Source of the DNA: an uncultured Eubacteriales bacterium
GTDB lineage: Bacteria > Bacillota > Clostridia > Christensenellales > Aristaeellaceae
Direction: 5' to 3'
Length of the DNA: 20,608 nt
NCBI GenBank assembly: GCA_900540045.1
Contig: UQEF01000049.1
Location: 1 to 20,608, forward strand
The position numbers were made by a program, and so were the translations under genes. Below are positions 15,960 through 20,608 of this stretch, piece after piece (the stretch's first letter is position 1; each line of letters begins with the position of its first letter). The notes beneath the pieces are model-generated. The model was not told the origin of the DNA. It saw nothing but the letters and a program-made list of their open reading frames with translations, and did not search any database.

Positions 15960-16807
15960 CGCGGGTGATCATTACCGGGGCGGGCAGCTATATCGGCACG
16001 CACCTGCACGCCTGGCTCAGCCGCCGGCCGGAGCGGTTTGAGGCGGAGGAAATGGACCTGCACGGCGCTTGGGATGCAAGCGCCTTTTTGGGTTGCGGCT
16101 GCGTCATCCACGTGGCGGGGCTGGCGCACAGAAAAGAGCAGCCCGGCGACGAGGCGCTCTACGACCGCGTCAACTGTGAGCTGGCGCTGAAGGTGGCCAG
16201 GGCGGCCAAGGCGCAGGGCGTAAAACAGTTTGTGTTCTTCAGCAGCATGAGCGTCTACGGCCTGACCTGCGGGCGCATCACCGAGCATACGCAGCCCGCG
16301 CCCAACACCCATTACGGCGTGAGCAAATGGAAGGCGGAACAGGCGCTTGCCGAGTTGGAGGACGATGCCTTCCATGTGGCCGTGCTCCGGCCGCCTATGA
16401 TCTACGGCCGCGGCTGCCGGGGCAACTATCCCCGGCTTTCGGCGCTGGCGCAGAGCCTGCCGCTGTTTCCCCGCGTGCAAAACGAACGCAGCATGCTCTA
16501 TATTGATACCCTCTGCGCCTTTGTAGAACGTCTGGTGGAGAGCGGGGCGGGCGGGCTGTACTTCCCGCAGAACCGCGAATACGTGTCCACCTGCGCCATG
16601 GTGCGGGAGATCGCCGCCTGCCATGGCCGGCGGGTGAGGCTGGTGCCCGGCCTGAACGCGCTGCTGGGCGTTATGGCTCCGCGCGTGGGGCTGGTGGGCA
16701 AGGTGTTCGGCACGCTGACCTATGACCAAAACATGAGTGAAGCGTTCAGGCCGGAGGAGGAGCCCTCCTTTGCCCAGACCATTCGCATGACCGAGGTGGG
16801 GACATGA
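15956..16807 (+). CDS. NAD-dependent nucleotide-sugar epimerase/dehydratase
   Basis: A 283-residue extended short-chain dehydrogenase. The NAD-binding glycine motif TGAGSYIG is at 7-14, the catalytic serine region SSMSVYG at 96-102, and the YxxxK pair is Y120 and K124 in HYGVSKWK. The fold and length fit GalE-like UDP-hexose 4-epimerases or related sugar reductases; the short C-terminal part prevents naming the substrate. The start at 15956 is the ATG of an ATGA overlap with the sugar transferase, preceded by GGGAGG. A frame opening at 15857 only runs through the transferase codons. Short epimerases of this type often sit right next to an initiating sugar transferase, so it probably makes the UDP-sugar used by that enzyme, which is inference. 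Confidence 0.85.
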   Translation: MTRVIITGAGSYIGTHLHAWLSRRPERFEAEEMDLHGAWDASAFLGCGCVIHVAGLAHRKEQPGDEALYDRVNCELALKVARAAKAQGVKQFVFFSSMSVYGLTCGRITEHTQPAPNTHYGVSKWKAEQALAELEDDAFHVAVLRPPMIYGRGCRGNYPRLSALAQSLPLFPRVQNERSMLYIDTLCAFVERLVESGAGGLYFPQNREYVSTCAMVREIAACHGRRVRLVPGLNALLGVMAPRVGLVGKVFGTLTYDQNMSEAFRPEEEPSFAQTIRMTEVGT

Positions 16808-17931
16808 GCAGAAAGGTGCTGTTTGTGGCCACGGTGCTGCGCATGCATGTGCTGGTGTTTCATCTGCCCTATATGCGCTGGTTTCAGGAACAGGGCTACG
16901 AGGTGCATCTGTGCTGCGCCAACGATACGCCCGATCCCCATCCCCAGGTGCCGCATTGCGACCGTTGGGTGGAGCTGCCCTTTTCCCGCACGCCGGTTTC
17001 CGCCGGCAACCGCGAGGTCTTTCGCCGCCTGAAGCAGCTCATCGACGCCGAGGACTACGCCCTTATCCATTGCAACACGCCGGTGGGCGGGCTGCTGGGC
17101 CGTCTGGCGGCGCGTGCGGCGCGCAAACGCGGCACGCGCGTGGTCTATACGGCGCACGGGTTTCATTTTTTCACCGGCGCGCCGCTGAAAAACTGGCTGC
17201 TGTACTACCCCGCGGAGCGTCTGCTCAGCCGCTGGACCGACCTGCTCATCACCATCAACGGCGAGGACTACGCCCGCGCGAAGCGGTTTGCCGCCGGCCG
17301 CGTGGCGCTGGTCAGCGGCGTGGGTGTGGACCTTGCGCGCTTCCGCGGGCCGGTGGACCGTGCCGCGGTGCGTGCCGGGCTGGGCATCGGCCCGGAGGAC
17401 GCCGTGCTCATCACCGTGGGTGAGCACAGCGAGCGCAAGAATCACGAAACCGTGATCGCCGCCGCCGCGCCCATCGAAGGGGCGCATGTGGTGTTTTGCG
17501 GCGTGGGGGACCGGCAGCCCGCGCTGGAAAAGCAGGCGCGCGCGCTGGGCATGGAGGGCCGCGTGCATTTTCTGGGCTTCCGCAAGGACATTCCGGCGCT
17601 GCTGGCGGCTGCGGACGTGTTTGTGTTTCCCTCCCTGCAGGAGGGGCTGCCCGTGGCCCAGATGGAGGCCATGGCCGCGGGGCTTCCCTGCGTGGTCAGC
17701 GATGTGCGCGGCAACAACGACCTCATCGCTCCCGGCGAGGGCGGCTTTCTGCGCGAGCCGCGCGACGTGAGCGGCTTTACGCAGGATATCGCGCGCCTGC
17801 TGGCGGACCCGGCCCTGCGCGCGCGCATGGGCGAGCGCAACCGCCGCGAGATGCGCCGCTACAGCCTGGAGGCGGTGCTTGCCCAGATGACCGCGCTCTA
17901 CCGCGGCCTGCTGGACGGGCGTGAGCCATGA
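16804..17931 (+). CDS. GT4-family glycosyltransferase (EpsD/CapM-like)
   Basis: A 375-residue GT-B fold retaining glycosyltransferase. The N-terminal acceptor domain has FHLPYMRWFQEQGYEVH and the signature VVYTAHGFHFFTGAPLKNWLL (113-133), characteristic of EpsD-like exopolysaccharide enzymes. The C-terminal donor domain has the EX7E motif at E280 and E288 in QEGLPVAQMEAMAAGLPCV. It probably adds the second sugar onto the lipid-linked primer. It starts with ATG overlapping the epimerase stop (ATGA), indicating coupled translation. The stop also lies in an ATGA, but that ATG is out of frame with the next gene, giving only 23 codons, so coupling there is not direct. Confidence 0.92.
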   Translation: MSRKVLFVATVLRMHVLVFHLPYMRWFQEQGYEVHLCCANDTPDPHPQVPHCDRWVELPFSRTPVSAGNREVFRRLKQLIDAEDYALIHCNTPVGGLLGRLAARAARKRGTRVVYTAHGFHFFTGAPLKNWLLYYPAERLLSRWTDLLITINGEDYARAKRFAAGRVALVSGVGVDLARFRGPVDRAAVRAGLGIGPEDAVLITVGEHSERKNHETVIAAAAPIEGAHVVFCGVGDRQPALEKQARALGMEGRVHFLGFRKDIPALLAAADVFVFPSLQEGLPVAQMEAMAAGLPCVVSDVRGNNDLIAPGEGGFLREPRDVSGFTQDIARLLADPALRARMGERNRREMRRYSLEAVLAQMTALYRGLLDGREP

Positions 17932-17949
17932 CGGAAGGGGGATGCGGCT

Positions 17950-19101
17950 GTGGCGTCGGTGCTGTTTCTGATGCGCTATCCGCTGGAGAAGGACGATAAC
18001 CTCAAGATCAAGTTTGACGGGCAGATGGCCGCCGTGCGCGCCATGGGGCACGAGGCGCGGCTGATTGGCTGGGACCACGAGGGCCTGTGGCTGGTGGGGG
18101 AGGGTGAGCGCACGCTTCTCCATCGCGCCCGGCTGACGGGGCTGCCGGGATACGAAAAGACGCTGCTGTACGTGGACCTGATGGCTGCGCTCGAAAAGGC
18201 GGCGGCCCTCAGGCGCTTTGACGTGGTGTACATGCGCTTTCTGCCGGTGTTCCATAACGCGCCGGGGGCGCTGGCCGCCGTGAAGGCGGGCGGCGCGCGG
18301 CTGGTGGTGGAGCATCCCACCTATCCGTTTGAAAACGGCAAGCGCTCCTCGCTTCTGCGCATGCCGGTCTTTGCCTATAACGCGCACGTGTTCCACCGTC
18401 TGGAACCCATGATCGACCTCTATACCCTCATCGGCGACCCCTGCGAGGGCACGCTCAACGGGCGGCCTGCCATGAACATCCTGAACGGCGTGGATGTGAG
18501 CCGCCTGCCTCTGCACGTCCCGCGCAAGGGCGCGAAGGACATCGGCCTGCTCGCGCTGGCCAGCATGTCGGTCTGGCAGGGCTATGATCGGCTGATTGAG
18601 GCGCTGGCGCGCTACGGGGGCGGCGAGCCGGTCACGGTGCACATGGTGGGCGGCGAGGGCGACGGCTCGCTGGCGGCGTGGAAGCGGCTGGCGCAGGAGC
18701 GGGGCGTGGCGGACCGCGTCGTCTTTCATGGCGAGCTGCACGGCGAGGCTTTGGACCGGGTGGCATCCCGGTGTGACATCGGCGTGGGCGGACTGGGCCT
18801 GCACCGCAAGGGCCAGTACCGCAGCATGACGCTCAAGCTGCGGGAATACATGGCGCGGGGCCTGCCCTTTGTCTACGCGGTGGACGACCCCTCTCTGCCG
18901 GAGGACCCCGCCGTCTGCCTGCGCCTTGCCAACGACGAAAGCCCCATTGACCTGGCGGAGCTGGCGGCCTTCGCGCGGCGCGCGCAGGCCGATGAAGAAA
19001 CGCCCGCGCGGATGCGTGCCTACGCGGAAAGCCACATGTCCTGGCAGGGCGTGCTGGCCCAGGTGCTGGAAAGGGTGGGAATCGAATGCCCGGAACGCTG
19101 A
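17950..19101 (+). CDS. GT4-like glycosyltransferase with altered EX7E motif
   Basis: A 383-residue GT-B type protein. The start is a GTG at 17950, eight bases after AAGGGGG; no in-frame ATG lies near. The N-terminal part begins SVLFLMRYPLEKDDNLKIKF. The donor half has LLALASMSVWQGYDRLIEAL and HMVGGEGDGSLAAWKRLA, typical of the nucleotide-binding region. The C-terminal signature region reads GLGLHRKGQYRSMTLKLREY (281-300). Here E299 aligns with the second glutamate of EX7E, while the first position is R291. This GLHRKG form looks like a recognisable variant subfamily rather than decay, since the frame is intact. It overlaps the next gene by 16 bp. Its donor sugar is unknown. Confidence 0.82.
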   Translation: MASVLFLMRYPLEKDDNLKIKFDGQMAAVRAMGHEARLIGWDHEGLWLVGEGERTLLHRARLTGLPGYEKTLLYVDLMAALEKAAALRRFDVVYMRFLPVFHNAPGALAAVKAGGARLVVEHPTYPFENGKRSSLLRMPVFAYNAHVFHRLEPMIDLYTLIGDPCEGTLNGRPAMNILNGVDVSRLPLHVPRKGAKDIGLLALASMSVWQGYDRLIEALARYGGGEPVTVHMVGGEGDGSLAAWKRLAQERGVADRVVFHGELHGEALDRVASRCDIGVGGLGLHRKGQYRSMTLKLREYMARGLPFVYAVDDPSLPEDPAVCLRLANDESPIDLAELAAFARRAQADEETPARMRAYAESHMSWQGVLAQVLERVGIECPER

Positions 19102-20330
19102 TTTACTTAAGCAACTGCGCCATTTCGGCGGACGGACGTCAAAACCCCTTCATGATGCAGGAGCTGCCCTGGCTGATGGCCCATTTTGACCGGGTGATGA
19201 TGGTCAGCTATTATGGCGTGCGCACGCTGATGCCCGGCGACGAGCGGGGCGAGCGGCCCTTTACGGCCGTGCGTCCGGGGCTGGCGGGCCTTCGCGCTTT
19301 GCTGAAAACGCCGTTTACGGCGGATGTGTGGCGCGAGCTTAAGCACATGCGCAGGGACGGCGCGCTGACGCCGGGCAACGCGCTGCGGCTGCTGGCCTTC
19401 ACGCAGCGGGGGCTCAAGATGCACTACTGGACGGAACGGCTGCTGCGCGGCGCGGTGGAGGCGCATACCACCCTGTACTCCTGCTGGATGAGCTTTGACG
19501 GCTACGCCGCCGCGCTGTCCAAGCGAAAGCACCCCCGTGTTCGCTGCGTCATCCGCGGCCACGCCTACGACGTGGATACGGAGCGCTTTGCCAAAAACCC
19601 CTATATGATGAAGCGGCGCATCGCCGCCGAGGCGGACGGCCTGTACCTGATCAGCCGCACGGCCCGCGCTCAGTTCATGAGCTACATGCGCGGCCATGTG
19701 GACGAGCGCAAGGTGCACGTCCTGGCCATGGGCTCATCCGGCATGCCGGTGGACCGTCTGCGGGAGCCTCCGCTGTATACGCAGGGCGTGTTGCGCGTGG
19801 TCAGCTGCGCCATGTTCAACCCCATCAAGCAGGTGGATGTGCTGGTCCGCGCACTCTCGCGCTGGGAGGGGGGACCGCTGTGCTGGACGCATATCGGCGG
19901 AGGCGGGGAGGAAGCGGCTGTGCGCAAGCTGGCCTCCGAACTGCTGGACCCCAAGGAGAACGTGATCTGCGAACTAATGGGCGAGCTGGACGGCGCGCGT
20001 GTGCAGCGCCTTTACGATACGCGCCCCTTTGACGTGTTCATCAATACCAGCAAGAAAGAAGGCGTGCCGGTGTCCATCATGGAGGCCATGCGCCATGGCA
20101 TCCCGGTCATCGCGCCGCGCGTGGGCGGCATTCCCGAACTGGTCACGCCGGACGTGGGCTTCCTCTATGCTCCGGAAAGGGGCGAGGAGGGCGTCCTGGA
20201 GGCGCTGAACCACTTCGCGGCCCTGCCCCGCGAGGAGGCCGAGGCCATGCGCCGGGCGGCCAAGCGCCGCTGGGACGAGGGCTATTGCAGCGCCTCGCTG
20301 CTGCCCAAACTGTTTCCCAGGCAGGCCTGA
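19086..20330 (+). CDS. GT4-family glycosyltransferase
   Basis: A 414-residue GT-B fold glycosyltransferase. The donor domain shows VVSCAMFNPIKQVDVLVRAL (238-257), THIGGGGEEAAVRKLA and the intact EX7E pair E325 and E333 in TSKKEGVPVSIMEAMRHGIP, followed by GGIPELVT. The acceptor half has VIRGHAYDVDTERF (155-168) and LYLISRTARAQFMSY, as in several capsule and colanic acid-like enzymes. The start at 19086 is inside the end of the previous gene with AAAGGGTGGG upstream, consistent with coupled translation. It most likely adds a later sugar of the repeat unit in the cytoplasm. Specificity is unknown. Confidence 0.9.
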   Translation: MPGTLIYLSNCAISADGRQNPFMMQELPWLMAHFDRVMMVSYYGVRTLMPGDERGERPFTAVRPGLAGLRALLKTPFTADVWRELKHMRRDGALTPGNALRLLAFTQRGLKMHYWTERLLRGAVEAHTTLYSCWMSFDGYAAALSKRKHPRVRCVIRGHAYDVDTERFAKNPYMMKRRIAAEADGLYLISRTARAQFMSYMRGHVDERKVHVLAMGSSGMPVDRLREPPLYTQGVLRVVSCAMFNPIKQVDVLVRALSRWEGGPLCWTHIGGGGEEAAVRKLASELLDPKENVICELMGELDGARVQRLYDTRPFDVFINTSKKEGVPVSIMEAMRHGIPVIAPRVGGIPELVTPDVGFLYAPERGEEGVLEALNHFAALPREEAEAMRRAAKRRWDEGYCSASLLPKLFPRQA

Positions 20331-20355
20331 AATACACGGAAAGGAGGGCGCGCTC

Positions 20356-20608
20356 GTGGGTAAGCGCATCCTGATTATCAGCTATTTCTTCGCCCCGCAG
20401 AATGCCATGGGGGCGGTCCGGCCCACCAAGCTGGCCAAATATCTCAGCCGCATGGGCCACGAGGTCACCGTGCTGTGCGGCCCCGGCATGAACGACCGCA
20501 GAGACCCCACCCTCGCCCGTGACCTGGCGGCCCTTAGGGAGGTGCATGTCATCCGGGAGTGGAACCCCCTCCGGGACCGGCGCGCCCGCCCGGCCACACC
20601 CGCCGCAG
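20356..20608 (+). CDS. GT4-like glycosyltransferase, N-terminal part, cut by window end
   Basis: Only the first 84 residues are present. Translation from the GTG at 20356, eight bases after AAGGAGG, gives KRILIISYFFAPQNAMGAVR then PTKLAKYLSRMGHEVTVLCG. This is the usual opening of GT-B family 4 glycosyltransferases, with the glycine-containing first strand and loop of the acceptor domain. The gap to the preceding gene is 25 bp, so it continues the exopolysaccharide operon past the window edge. Donor domain and catalytic residues are outside the window. Confidence 0.8.
   Translation, partial: MGKRILIISYFFAPQNAMGAVRPTKLAKYLSRMGHEVTVLCGPGMNDRRDPTLARDLAALREVHVIREWNPLRDRRARPATPAA

Noticed and set aside
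17928..17999. ATG at 17928 overlapping the stop of the preceding glycosyltransferase (ATGA), as possible start of the next gene
   Set aside because: It is out of frame with the glycosyltransferase and stops after 23 codons. The GTG at 17950 with a good ribosome site opens the conserved frame.
16720..19035. Very long minus-strand open frame opposite the glycosyltransferases
   Set aside because: It spans parts of three real genes on the other strand, has no promoter or ribosome site and has the same antisense composition bias.

Overview
This window looks like a chromosomal segment of a high-GC Bacillota-type bacterium, most likely a Clostridia-like gut or anaerobic lineage. The grounds are strong purine-rich Shine-Dalgarno sites, several near-consensus sigma-A promoters, the cysE-cysS gene order usual in Bacillota, and tightly packed operons with ATGA overlaps. 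Species cannot be named from sequence alone. No rRNA, tRNA, CRISPR array, transposase or phage gene was seen.

Left block, minus strand, about 4890 to 250: a four-gene cell-surface glycan operon. In transcription order it holds a GT2 glycosyltransferase, a DegT/DnrJ/EryC1/StrS sugar aminotransferase, a Wzx/TuaB-type flippase and an ATP-grasp ligase. It is read from an excellent promoter (TTGACA-17-TACAAT) and ends at a hairpin near 254-274. The aminotransferase plus ATP-grasp pair suggests that an amino sugar is made and then perhaps amide-linked to an amino acid or other carboxylate.

Middle block, 4918 to 11040: a sugar-type MFS transporter and an AraC-family cupin regulator are divergently transcribed from overlapping promoters. 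A MATE exporter lies tail-to-tail with the regulator. A gene-poor stretch (8478-8964) follows, with an imperfect direct repeat whose two copies are each followed by a hairpin. Then comes polyphosphate kinase (ppk1).

Right block, plus strand, 11250 to the window end: serine O-acetyltransferase (cysE), cysteinyl-tRNA synthetase (cysS), a small exported helix-hairpin-helix protein, 2-isopropylmalate synthase (leuA), then an exopolysaccharide series. That series holds an initiating phosphoglycosyl transferase, a nucleotide-sugar epimerase and four GT4 glycosyltransferases, the last cut by the window edge. From 11250 onward the gaps are at most about 25 bp or are overlaps, so cysteine, leucine and glycan genes may share a transcript.

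The two glycan blocks are on opposite strands and look complementary. The right one has the enzyme that starts a lipid-linked glycan, and the left one has the flippase and the amino-sugar genes. No Wzy polymerase or chain-length regulator is visible here.
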